From positions 1,610,578 to 1,674,577 of the forward strand of contig RPFO01000213.1 of NCBI GenBank assembly GCA_009746045.1: 64,000 nucleotides of DNA, in the 5' to 3' direction. The notes under the pieces are model-generated. The model saw only the letters and a list, made by a program, of their open reading frames with translations. It was not told where the DNA came from and searched no databases. Every line of letters starts with the position of its first letter. The first letter of the stretch is position 1. Of the stretch, positions 1 to 9,980 are shown one piece after another. The DNA is from Mesostigma viride. Lineage: Eukaryota > Streptophyta > Mesostigmatophyceae > Mesostigmatales > Mesostigmataceae. A program made the translations under genes and the position numbers.

Positions 1-87
1 CAATAGCTGCCGTAAACCTGCATTAAATTTCATGATCCGCAAGAGAAATTATATCCTGGACCCCCGCGCCCGTAGCCGTTCGAGAAA

Positions 88-219
88 TTAGCGATATTGC
101 AAACCGTAAACTTTCCGCCACGCAATGAGGTCATCAACTAATCTTCTGCGAAATTCAAGCATTTTTTCTAGCTTTTTAGATGCCATATCGATTAATATTG
201 CATAAAGGCATGCCGCCAT
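88..219 (-). CDS. Small ORF, 43 aa, function unknown
   Basis: A 43-codon reading frame opens with ATG GCG in a good context (GCGGAAGTGGCC before the ATG) and ends with TAA. The peptide is helical and basic-acidic (MASKKLEKMLEFRRRLVDD in the middle) with no family that I recognise. The 5' leader and start context recur at 56.1 kb on the plus strand, where the frame diverges and stops after 8 codons, so this may be the first exon of a repeated gene or element. Length alone does not prove coding. Confidence 0.3.
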   Translation of the reverse strand: MAACLYAILIDMASKKLEKMLEFRRRLVDDLIAWRKVYGLQYR

Positions 220-320
220 GGCCACTTCCGCGAGGGTTGAGCGGTCCGGGCACACATTATACACCGTACGGACGGTACCGCGAATTTTTTGGCGCGGAAA
301 ATATTCGGCGCGCCACGTGG
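217..320 (-). promoter_or_regulatory. Promoter-like module with E2F-type site, copy 1
   Basis: Read on the minus strand, this block has an AT-rich stretch with TTTTCCGCGCCAAAAAA (E2F/DP-like core), then GCGGTACCG and, about 60 nt later, GCGGAAGTGGCCATGGCG at a start codon. The same order of motifs occurs at 56085-56182 on the plus strand. E2F function is inferred only from the motif. Confidence 0.35.
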
Positions 321-370
321 GTGGTGGAAATGGCCGACACGTTGGAAACTGATTGCGGTTACGAACCTTA

Positions 371-3300
371 CACTCTGGGCTCCAACTTGGGTAAAAAGTG
401 GGGAAAAAGAGGGTAAACAAGGGGAAAAAGAGGGTAAACATGGGGAAATATTACCCTTGAAGGTAAAATATTACCCTGGTTTTTCCCCTCTTTTTACCCT
501 GGGTAAAAAAAGGGGAATCTTTTTTTACCCGCTTTTTGCCACGTTTTCCCCATTTTTACCCCCTTTTTACCCAAAAAAAAGGGTTAAAATGCCGGGAATA
601 ATCGGGTAAAAATTATTACCCCCTAATTCCCCTATTTTTACCCATACTTTCCCTAGTGTATTCGAGGTTTCCAGATGGGGTAATGTTGGGGTAACTGTGG
701 GGTAAATGTGGGGTAAATATGGTAAGGACGCTTTAGCCTAGCTTTACTCTAGTTTTACCAAATTTGCTCACATGAATATTCATTTTTGAAATTGATTTGC
801 AATTATAATATCCAATTTAACATTAAACAAGAAACACATTCATGAGTGAACAACCATGTTGGTTGTTTCACATATATGGCCAAGCATGGACGCACAACCC
901 TTCAACGTTTTGACTATGTATGCCATAAAGCGCGAACTCTAGTATGAACTACTGTATTAGGCAACAAATGCCCCGAAAGTCGATTTGCCGTCTTCAAGCA
1001 CTTGGTCTGGACGTATGCATCAATCTCTAGAAAGGCGTCAAACGCCACTAGTCGCTGCCCTTGATGAGCATGTGGCCCAATACCAACCTTGGAGATCAAT
1101 GTTAATTCTGCAAGCACACAAAGGTTCATGCCGCATGCACAAAAAACATCCGATATCGAAACAAAGTTAATTAACATCCATACATCCAAGTCATTCATAT
1201 GGGCACGTCTCCATCTAAGCATTCATACATTACAAAAAGTCAAATTGCTAAAGATGATTGGAACCACCGACCAATATCTATCATGCACCCCCCTACTTTG
1301 TTTTCGGTGTAAATAACTTATTCCAAGGTGACAAGGTAGCCATATTATATAAAGCACGAGGGAAACTAGCGTCCCATGGACCTATGGAATGGGAGAGAGT
1401 ATGCACACATGGACGTGAGCACACAAATGGTTGAGCAACCAATACAAGGCACACCGCACACCATGCACCGCCTAATTGGTTTTCATCGTACATAACTTAT
1501 TCCAAGGTGACAAGGTAGCCATATATTATAAAGCACCAGGGAAACTAGCATCCCATGGACCTAGGGAATGGGAGAGAGCATGCACACATGGACGTGCAGG
1601 GCACACACATAGTTGAGCAACCAATAAGGCACACCGCATACCATGCACCGCCTAATGGGCTTTAATTTCAGCGCACATAACTCACATTCCAAGGTAACAA
1701 GCTAGCCATATATTACAAAGCACGAGGGAAACTAGTGTCCCATGAACCTAGGGAATGGGAGAGAGCATGCACACATGGACGTGGGCACACACATTGTTAC
1801 TTGAGCAACCAATGTAAGGCACACCGTCTACCATGCTCTCCTCGTTAATGCGATCCTCGATAAAGGAGGGAAGCATGTGCAGAGCTCCATAAACTAGAAG
1901 GGAAAATGGAGAAGAATGGAAAAATTAAAAGCCGCCTTCCGGTCCTTTATAAACTGATCATCAAAAGTTACAAAACCAAATCAAAATCAACATCCAGAGC
2001 TTATATCCCCGGCCGTTTGCCTAGCCGCGCTTGATGCTCATGATACCACGCCGCGTCTGGGCCATCCCCCGCAGGCAGCATACCTGCTTTCAAAACAGCC
2101 CATGCAGAAGCAACAAACACAAGAAAGGGGATGAGTTGGCCCAAGTCAGATGGGTGGCAGGTGACTGGGGTAGTTGCAGCCATGTCCCAATGGTGGAGCA
2201 CATGCCGAAGCGGTACCTGCCCCAGCCAAAATCTGCCAACAAATCAGTTGATGGACATTTCATGACACTCCAAGTCGAAATACGACAGATCTGGCGGTTA
2301 GAATAACAAAGACACACCTGCACGACAGGGAATGACGCACCGGAGAGGCTCGCTAAGCCTACGCTGACTCCATTCCCGTGGCTCACCGAAACACAACGGA
2401 AAAATACTGCGTGGGTGCAGGGAAAAGAATGGAAAGGCATTCGAAAGCATTCCCCATCGAAATACAGCAACCAAGAGCGGGAGGCATACCTCCCATCCGG
2501 GAAGAGACGCAACGAATGTGATGGCCGAGCAAACCGGGCCTCCTTTCCCGCTGCTGACGGAAACACAACGCAAAGAGACGGCCTCGAAGCATAGTAATGC
2601 ATGAAACGACGTTCCAAAGCGGCGAAACCGAAATAAAAGGAAACCGAGCGCAAAAGGCGGTGGCATATGTGCATATGGCGGGACATGATCCATGGAACCG
2701 CCCGGGAAGCAAACGGCCCCTCCCTATCCCCTCTCCCCTCCTCGCGTGAACACAATGGAAATGGACCGCCTGGAAGCAAAAATATGCATTCATCACCGTT
2801 CAAAAGCCCAGCAAACAAAAAACGCAGCTTTACCAGGCGTCAGACCGGTGCCACATCCTACCCTGACAGTTCGTCTTCCTAGCAACCCTCTCCAAGAGCT
2901 TACGGCACCAACAGTCCAGCAGTTCCAAAGACCCGTCACTAAATAACTGAGCGTTTGTCCTTTCAAACCCCGTTTCCAACCCTCCAACACTGAAAACGTA
3001 GCTGCACATCAGGGACGACCAACTAAACAGGTCGCTGCGACAGCCATAACGTCATCCCGCGGCCATCAAAATTTGAAATTTCGTGATTGGGCCGCGACGC
3101 AGAACGCAGCAAATTGGTGGGCCGACCGTTTATGGGGTTCCGTTAGCCCGTCGCCCGTCGCCGCTGAAATTCCTTCCGTCCGTTGCTGAACTCGCCGTCC
3201 CCCGTCGGTGCTGAAATTCTTTCCGTCCCTTTATCCTAGTAGCAACGTGCAACAAGTTTCAGGTCAAGCCTCGATGTCATTTGATGGGAGGGCCAGGGTG

Positions 3301-3645
3301 GGCTGCACCTGCACCCGGCCCACTCGGGGAAAAAGAGGGTAAATATGGGTAAATTGTTCTTTTCCCCTAGTTTACCTGGTGGGTAAAGTTTTACCCCGAA
3401 ATTACCTGGTGGGTAAAACGGAAATTACCTGTTTTTTACCAGGTGGTAAAACTTTACCCCCTTTTTGCCCAACACTAAAGCATACCGAGTTCAAACTGGG
3501 TAAAAACGGGGTAATTTTTTCATCTGTTTTTACCCACAAATTCCCTTTACCCTGTTTTTACCTTTGGGTAAAAATTTTTTACCCGGCATTTACCCTAGAT
3601 TTACCCACAATTCCCCACTTTTTACCCAAGTTGGAGCCCAGAGTG
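371..3645. mobile_element. CACTA-like non-autonomous DNA transposon, 3,275 bp, TSD TTA
   Basis: Perfect 35-bp terminal inverted repeats occupy 371-405 and 3611-3645 and begin CACTCTGGGCTCC. A 3-bp duplication TTA sits at 368-370 and 3646-3648. Copy B keeps the empty site with a single TTA (18445-18447). The CACT start and 3-bp TSD fit EnSpm/CACTA. The subterminal 300 bp at each end are packed with GGGTAAAA / TTTTACCC words, as is usual for CACTA transposase-binding regions. No transposase-like protein is visible inside, so it is non-autonomous. The interior holds a 181-bp tandem repeat (1313-1850) and otherwise nothing that I can identify; long antisense frames at 2090-2818 look spurious. Confidence 0.85.
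1313..1850. repeat. Tandem repeat, 3 copies of about 181 bp
   Basis: Three diverged copies start near 1313, 1493 and 1675. Each begins ATAACTTATTCCAAGGTGAC, carries GGGAATGGGAGAGAG-like and CACACATGGACGTG words, and ends with ACCATGCACCGCCTAAT-like sequence. It lies inside the CACTA-like element. Confidence 0.8.
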
Positions 3646-3797
3646 TTACGTCGTGTGTGATTGGCTGGCTACTAACGGGGCACGAAGACCAAAGGCAGAA
3701 GGAGCGGCCACGCGTCACGATTCATGTGATTGACAGGATACACGCGAATATAGGTGTGTGAACGAAGGGGAATAAAAAGAAACGAAAGGCCGGGACC

Positions 3798-4139
3798 ATG
3801 GCGGCGATGAAAAATCTGGTGCAACAAGACCTGTTCAAGGACCTCGTTGGAAAAATAAACAAGCAGCGAGTTGACTTAACTAACGCCATCAGGGACAGAA
3901 AGCTTAACCTGGACCGTGCCAACGAAGGAGTACAGGTACAAACAAAGAATGTAAATGCTGCTAAGGCAAGGTATCATGAACTCAAGGAAAGGGAGGAAAA
4001 GCTCTGCGAGGAGAAAGTGCGAAAGGCGTACGAGACAACCGTAGAGCCCCAACTAAAGACGCTAGAGCGGCTGAAAGTCGCCTTGGGCAAAAAGGAACAA
4101 CTGTGGGAGGGGGTGGTCAAACATGCAACAAATGAGGTG
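3798..4139 (+). pseudogene. Rep-element coiled-coil ORF, copy A, 5' part
   Basis: The ATG at 3798 (GGGACCATGGCG context) opens a frame nearly identical to copy B at 18600. Residues 1-114 form an acidic/basic heptad-like helix (DLFKDLVGKINKQRVDLTN, later ERLKVALGKKEQLWEG), predicted coiled coil. The reading breaks at 4140 where the Penelope-like 3' end begins; the missing part resumes at 15467. No known family recognised. The role may be a partner or N-terminal region of the Rep protein, by position only. Confidence 0.7.
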
Positions 4140-4663
4140 AGCACTGTCAAAGAGACAACCAGCGCAGGCCAGAAATCGGGAGAATCCGGACCATGGTAGC
4201 TCGAGCCTGCCGTTATCTTTTCCGCGTTTTCGAGTCGTTGAGGATAATGAAGATGAATGGTGATGGAAATGTGTATCCTTGTGCATTGAAATTATGGCTG
4301 GCTTACGTGTGGAGCGACTAGATGACCTAGACGGTGGGGCCGGAAACAGCATGCTTGATCAGGGCGTGTGTTTCTAGCCTAACTGGCCGGGAGTGTCTAG
4401 TGGTGAGCACCAGTTGCTGCGATCGCTCTCCCACCATTTACGAGGAAATACCCGCAAATGGAAAACCACTGAAAAGGTCTAGCTAGTCAGTCATCACGTT
4501 AGCCATGCCATGATTCCAAACGTCCAAGAACTGCACACGGTGCAAAGGCAAAAAGCCGGAGGACAGCACTTTCAAATGTGCGGCGGGAACCAAAAGCCCG
4601 CGGATGCCAGAAAACATCGTGTTGCGGCAGCGACGCGACGATGTGGACGACGAATCCAGTGCC
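4140..4663 (-). other. Penelope-like 3' UTR (copy in Rep element A)
   Basis: Matches 53120-53693 almost base for base. Its outermost part (4149-4177) is the reverse complement of a 29-30-nt stretch found in the 3' UTR of both Rep copies (17622-17651 and 34304-34333). No coding frame. Confidence 0.65.
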
Positions 4664-4704
4664 CCTGGCAGCCGTTAAGAATGTACTCCAGCACAAGTAC
4701 ATTT

Positions 4705-5340
4705 TGAGTTTTTCCAAGTTTCCTGTTTTTTGCTTGTTTCAAGTTCAGTTTTGCATAAAAAGTGTCCCCATAGCCCCTGGATCTCATCTGGAGGTAGTTG
4801 AACTAGTATATGCTACAATATACTAGGTTGTACTATTTTCTACTACATTTATACTATAATGTACTAAATTGAACTACATCTGAACTAATTGTAACTGTGA
4901 TTGATGCCCCTGTAATGTCTCCCAATGCTCAATAACAGGTCTGGCCACCATTGGTGACCTCCTAGAGCCATTCACAGCTGCATTTCGTGGATCACCGCAC
5001 CAAAAAAAATTGTATTACTTACCCTTATCAACATGGGAATGAGGGCTTTGGTGTGCAAACATGCATGTGTGCTAAAAATTGGACATTCTGACACTGCGCG
5101 AGAGTCTGGTAATACTTAAGCACTTCAGGTCATGATCGAAGTATAGAATGAACCGATGCAAGCAATCAAGCATTATGCAAGGAATGGAATGCTGCAATGA
5201 ATTTTAGCAGTAATACTTGCAACTAGGGAACACACGATAAAGTCACGAATCTGACATGCATTGTGCCGTCATGGCACATGCATGAACATGGACACGAACA
5301 GAGGACCACGCGGACGCCCACGCGCACGCGCATGGCAATC
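4705..5340. other. No gene seen; left interior of the TIR element
   Basis: AT-rich sequence with a run of ACTA-type words (4800-4890, for example TATACTATAATGTACTAAAT). No coding or RNA feature can be supported. Confidence 0.5.
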
Positions 5341-6722
5341 CCCATGCCCCCCCCCCCCCCACACACACACAAGCCCCAACTCCAAACATTGCACCAATGA
5401 CCCACCCACCCAAACCCAACCCCAGCCCCCCTGACCCCCCAACGCCCATGCACACGCCCATGCCCCCGCCCCCGCCCCCGCCCCCGCCCCGCCCCGCCCC
5501 CCCCCCCCCGCCCCCCCCGCCCGCCCCCGCCCCCGCCCCCGCCCCGCCCCCCCCCCGCCCCCGCCCCCGCCCCGCCCCCGCCCCCGCCCCGCCCCCGCCC
5601 CCGCCCCGCCCCGCCCCCCCCGCCCCCGTCCATTCTCACCCACGCCCACGCCCACGCCCACGCCCATGCCCACGCCCACGCCCACGCCCATGCCCACGCC
5701 CACGCCCACGCCCACGCCCACGCCCACGCCCACGCCCACGCCCACGCCCACGCCCACGCCCACGCCCACGCCCACGCCCACGCCCACGCCCACGCCCACG
5801 CCCACGCCCACGCCCACGCCCACGCCCACGCCCACGCCCACACCCACGCCCACGCCCACGCCCACGCCCACGCCCACGCCCACGCCCACGCCCACGCCCA
5901 CGCCCACGCCCACACCCACGCCCACGCCCACGCCCACGCCCACGCCCACGCCCACGCCCACGCCCATGCCCACGCCCACGCCCACGCCCACGCCCACGCC
6001 CGCGGCTACGCCCACCCTAGCCTCACCCCTACTCCAAGCCACAAATATACCCAAAGCCACAGCCAGAAGTAGAGCGCAGCTGCAACAATAGCAGACGTAG
6101 CTGAGACACACACCTACCCACGCCCACGCCCACGCCCAAGCCCACGCCCACGCCCACGCCCACGCCCACGCCCACGCCCACGCCCACGCCCACGCCCACG
6201 CCCACGCCCACGCCCACACCCACGCCCACGCCCACTCACCCACGCCCACGCCCACGCCCACCCCGCCCACGCCCACGCCCACGCCACGCCCACGCCCACG
6301 CCCACGCCCACGCCCACGCCCACGCCCACGCCCACGCCACGCCCACGCCCACGCCCACGCCCACGCCCACGCCCACGCCCACGCCCACGCCCACGCCCAC
6401 GCCCACGCCCACGCCCACGCCCACGCCCACGCCCACGCCCACGCCCACGCCCACGCCCACGCCCACGCCCACGCCCACGCCCACGCCCACGCCCACGCCC
6501 ACGCCCACGCCCACGCCCACGCCCACGCCCACGCCCACGCCCACGCCCACGCCCACGCCCACGCCCACGCCCACGCCCACGCCCACGCCCACGCCCACGC
6601 CCACACCCACGCCCACGCCCACGCCCACGCCCACGCCCACGCCCACGCCCGCGCCCATGCCCACGCTCACGCCCACGCCCACGCCCACGCCCACGCCCAC
6701 GCCCACGCCTGCGCCTGCGCCC
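5341..6722. repeat. Hexanucleotide array (CCCACG)n with C-rich left flank
   Basis: C-runs and CCCCCG/CCCCGC words (5345-5630) pass into near-perfect CCCACG repeats, in two blocks (5638-6006 and 6118-6722) separated by about 110 bp of unique DNA. That unique spacer (CTAGCCTCACCCCTACTCCAAG) recurs right after the second block (6725-6840), so the array plus its flank is duplicated. Every frame is open on both strands; apparent proteins of alternating AW, VG, PT or RP are artefacts. Confidence 0.95.
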
Positions 6723-6987
6723 ACCCTAGCCTCACCCCTACTCCAAGCCACAAATACACCGTAAGCCACAGCCAGAAGTACAGCACAGCAGCGACAATTG
6801 CAGACTTAGCCCAGACACACACCTACCCACGTCAATGCCCCTGCCCAGAGACTCGCGGCCTCATCCCACCCCCCTGCACGAACAGTTCCCAAACAAAAGA
6901 AAAGGCAAACAAAAGGAACAAGAGTAGCAAGCTGCATTGCGAGCACATATGCCAGTTCTGGCGCACATGCCAGGCCGAAAGCAACTC

Positions 6988-7242
6988 ATGATTGCCCCTG
7001 CCCCTGCCCCTGCCCCTGCCCCTGCCCCTGCCCCTGCCCCTGCCCCTGCCCCTGCCCTGCCCCTGCCCCTGCCCCTGCCCCTGCCCCTGCCCCTGCCCCT
7101 GCCCCTGCCCCTGCCCCTGCCCCTGCCCTGCCCCTGCCCCTGCCCCTGCCCCTGCCCCTGCCCCTGCCCCTGCCCCTGCCCCGCCCCTGCCCCTGCCCCT
7201 GCCCCTGCCCCTGCCCCTGCCCCTGCTCCTGCCCCTGCCATC
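6988..7242. repeat. Hexanucleotide array (CCCCTG)n
   Basis: About 42 units, with three 5-bp deletion variants (CCCTG, CCCCG). It is adjacent to but distinct from the CCCACG array. Confidence 0.95.
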
Positions 7243-7689
7243 ACCATTCTAACCACCACACAATACGAAAAGAAGAAGAAATTAATAATAAACAAGCACA
7301 AAGTTGACTGCACATGCGACTGTACCAGTAGGCACGTAGCAAATTTTAGCTGCAGCTTCAATTTCAACTTCATTGCAATTGCAAGTGTGACTGCATGTGT
7401 AATTGCACTACCAATGCCTAATGCCCACTGCATGTGCCCAGTGCGAATGCAATTCAAAAGCAACATGCAATCGAAATTACAGCTGAAGCCGGCTATTAAC
7501 AAAGATATTTAAAGCAGTTGTTAACTACAGAGACCCAATGAAAATGCAAATGCAATGAAAAAGCAACAGAAGTTGAAGCCACTGCCACTCTACCTGCCGA
7601 CAGTAACACCACCGCCAGCACCCACTCATATCCCAACGACAAGGAAATAGAATTGCCCAAAGCCAGACATACATTGGGACGCATAAGCA

Positions 7690-7788
7690 AACGGCAACGC
7701 AAGCGCACATGCAAATGTATACGCAAAGGCAAAGCAAAGCAAAGCAAACGCAAACGCAAACGCAAACGCAAACGCAAACGCAAGCTTG
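7690..7788. repeat. Short hexanucleotide array (AAACGC)n
   Basis: A diffuse region of ACGCAA/AAGCAA words condenses into about seven AAACGC units at 7746-7786. This is the third hexamer family within 2.5 kb. The surrounding 7245-8400 has no supportable gene. Confidence 0.8.
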
Positions 7789-8408
7789 TCATGTACCTAC
7801 GCTTAACTGCAAACGCAAACTGTGCACGAAGCAAAAAGATTGGATGGCCAAGATCATGGCAAATACGAGGGCCGAAAACAATCCAACTTCATCTAAATGT
7901 CCGAAATCCTCACGACGTTTCGATGCGCGCTTGAATGTCGAAGGCCTGCGCCGATTATCGATCATAAGTCGAATGTGTAATTGTCGGCTTATGAGAACTG
8001 CTTTGCGACAGTATCACGTCAGGCCGTTCCTGTGCAGCCATTTTCCCTGTGCAGCGGGTGGACAACGTTCACTTTCCGCATTATTCATGGCTATCGAAGT
8101 TAATTCTTACCGACCCCGGCTGCCATGGCCACTGGCCACGCATATCAAGTTCAGGTATTCCCGACCTGTAGCGCAGCAGATTTCTGTCGGAAGGCATCCT
8201 AAGCATCGTGATAAAAGAAATCCGAACAATAGACATTCATGCTGCATCTAAGGACATTATGGCATTTGTATATACTGCAAGTACATGTATCGACATTGCC
8301 GTGATTGCTAACCCCGACTCACCATGAACAGGAACTTTCCCTCTGCCTCCATGAAATGTACTTCGTGAAATGTACTGTAATACATATGATGTACTACGAT
8401 GATAATCA

Positions 8409-9023
8409 TCCCAGCAAAGCCATAGCACACCTTCCGTTTCGACCGCCATGTCGGCCACTAGTCCGGATAGCTCAATGTGCACCTGACCTTGACACTAATC
8501 GCACAAACAGCCACAATTTTGCAAGCAAGAAGACATGGCTACCTCGGCATTTCATGAAATGTACTTCGTGAAATGCATTTCGTGAAATGTACTAAGGAAC
8601 GTGATTGGCCGGCGTTCGCTCGCCAAATCTCGCAAAATGTACTAAGGCACGTGATTGGTCCCGCAAAATGTACTAAGGAACGTGATTGGCCGGCGAAGAT
8701 TCTGTTTGCTGCAATTAAAATTCCCTACAGAATCTTCGCCGGCCAATCACGTTCCTTAGTACATTTTGCGGGACCAATCACGTGCCTTAGTACATTTTGC
8801 GAGATTTGGCGAGCGAACGCCGGCCAATCACGTTCCTTAGTACATTTCACGAAATGCATTTCACGAAGTACATTTCATGAAATGCCGAGGTAGCCATGTC
8901 TTCTTGCTTGCAAAATTGTGGCTGTTTGTGCGATTAGTGTCAAGGTCAGGTGCACATTGAGCTATCCGGACTAGTGGCCGACATGGCGGTCGAAACGGAA
9001 GGTGTGCTATGGCTTTGCTGGGA
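8409..9023. repeat. Near-perfect palindrome, 297-bp arms, 21-nt loop
   Basis: Positions x and 17432-x are complementary from 8409-8705 against 8727-9023, with no indels and no mismatch that I could find. The loop is 8706-8726. Each arm contains three copies of a motif of the form GTACTAAGGAACGTGATTGG. ATAATC occurs just outside both arms (8402-8407, 9025-9030), a possible 6-bp duplication. The right arm runs into the Cys-motif ORF. It could be a foldback insertion or an inverted duplication able to give hairpin RNA. Confidence 0.9.
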
Positions 9024-9060
9024 CATAATCGTGGCTATCTGCTTCCTGGCTTTCGCTATC

Positions 9061-9456
9061 ATGGTGATGGGACACCATGGGAAGCGCAAGTTCGCAGCCA
9101 TAGTGCTAAGCGGCAGCACCCATGCCGGCAGCCTAGTGACCGACGAGACGTTCGACTGTAAGTGCGGCCACGAGTGCATGAAGCCCATTAGAATATCACA
9201 TCTCCAGGCATTGCGAAGCGCCTGGTTTTCGCCCGGGCGGAAGCAAGAGGACAGGAAGGCGGCGATAAAGCAGCAGCTGCACCAGGGGGGGTACGACGCC
9301 ATAACCACGATGTCGTCATCTACTCGTCACAAGTTCGTTCATGGCGCTGGTTTTCGGTTCGTTCTCGACGGGGGAGTCAAGGATATGAACATAGGGTTTG
9401 TGACCCCTTTTCACTTTCGCGTTTCACTTTCGAGGCGGCCTTCAGGCACTGCCTGA
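9061..9456 (+). CDS. Cys-motif ORF of the TIR element, unknown
   Basis: The frame runs from ATG 9061; the upstream part of the open frame lies in the palindrome arm. Residues 35-45 hold a C-x-C-x3-C pattern (DCKCGHECMKPIR), followed by an R-x(6)-SPGRKQEDRKAAIKQQ helix. This resembles the short Cys-rich N-terminal regions of several uncharacterised transposases, but I cannot name one. After about 9370 the sense of the frame is lost: a better continuation lies in another frame (FEAAFRHCLKISNHVWNSS, near 9430-9480), suggesting a frameshift or an intron. No catalytic DDE residues can be assigned. Confidence 0.35.
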   Translation: MVMGHHGKRKFAAIVLSGSTHAGSLVTDETFDCKCGHECMKPIRISHLQALRSAWFSPGRKQEDRKAAIKQQLHQGGYDAITTMSSSTRHKFVHGAGFRFVLDGGVKDMNIGFVTPFHFRVSLSRRPSGTA

Positions 9457-9480
9457 AAATTAGCAACCACGTTTGGAACT

Positions 9481-9980
9481 CTTCGGACCACCTGTGAAAC
9501 TAATCACATTTGATGATGTGCTGGCGGGCCTGGGCATCGCATTTGAGCATTACTTCGAGCAGGGCTCAACAAGCTCGATTCGCCAACTCAACCCGAAGAA
9601 GCCCTAAGCTGCGGTAAGACATATATTTGTGTGGATGGCTCTTGATATCATGCTGAATTTCTAGTCTTCTCTAGGTGGACAGTTCATGTGCAGCCATACA
9701 GGTCATCCATGTGTGTTTTAACCATGTTGCATGTGCCACAGATATTATGAGCAGTATTTACTAAGTGTGCTGGAGTCGTTGTTGCATGCTTGTTGTATTT
9801 CACAGTTCACGCCTGCATGAACGCATCGTTGATACTAATGATTATTCATATTGCATGACTGTTCTATTGGGGACGCCGCGCTTGATGTCACAACGTGGCC
9901 GAAAGGGTGCATCCACCGCGACGGCCGGTGGGTGAAATCGATGGACGCATTTCCGAAGAAGCCAGCCGCGGGCCACACCC
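9481..9980. other. No clear gene; possible intron or spacer
   Basis: Lies between the Cys-motif ORF and the 538-codon ORF. A short open stretch at 9851-9980 (TTWPKGCIHRDGRWVKSMD) looks protein-like and could be an exon of the downstream gene in another frame. Confidence 0.3.

Noticed and set aside
2090-2818. 242-codon minus-strand frame inside the CACTA-like element
   Set aside because: Cys/Ser/Phe-rich with no motif or conserved pattern, overlapped by other frames of similar length; likely chance.
5223-6769. 445-codon and other AW/VG/PT/RP-repeat frames
   Set aside because: Products of the hexanucleotide array, open on both strands.
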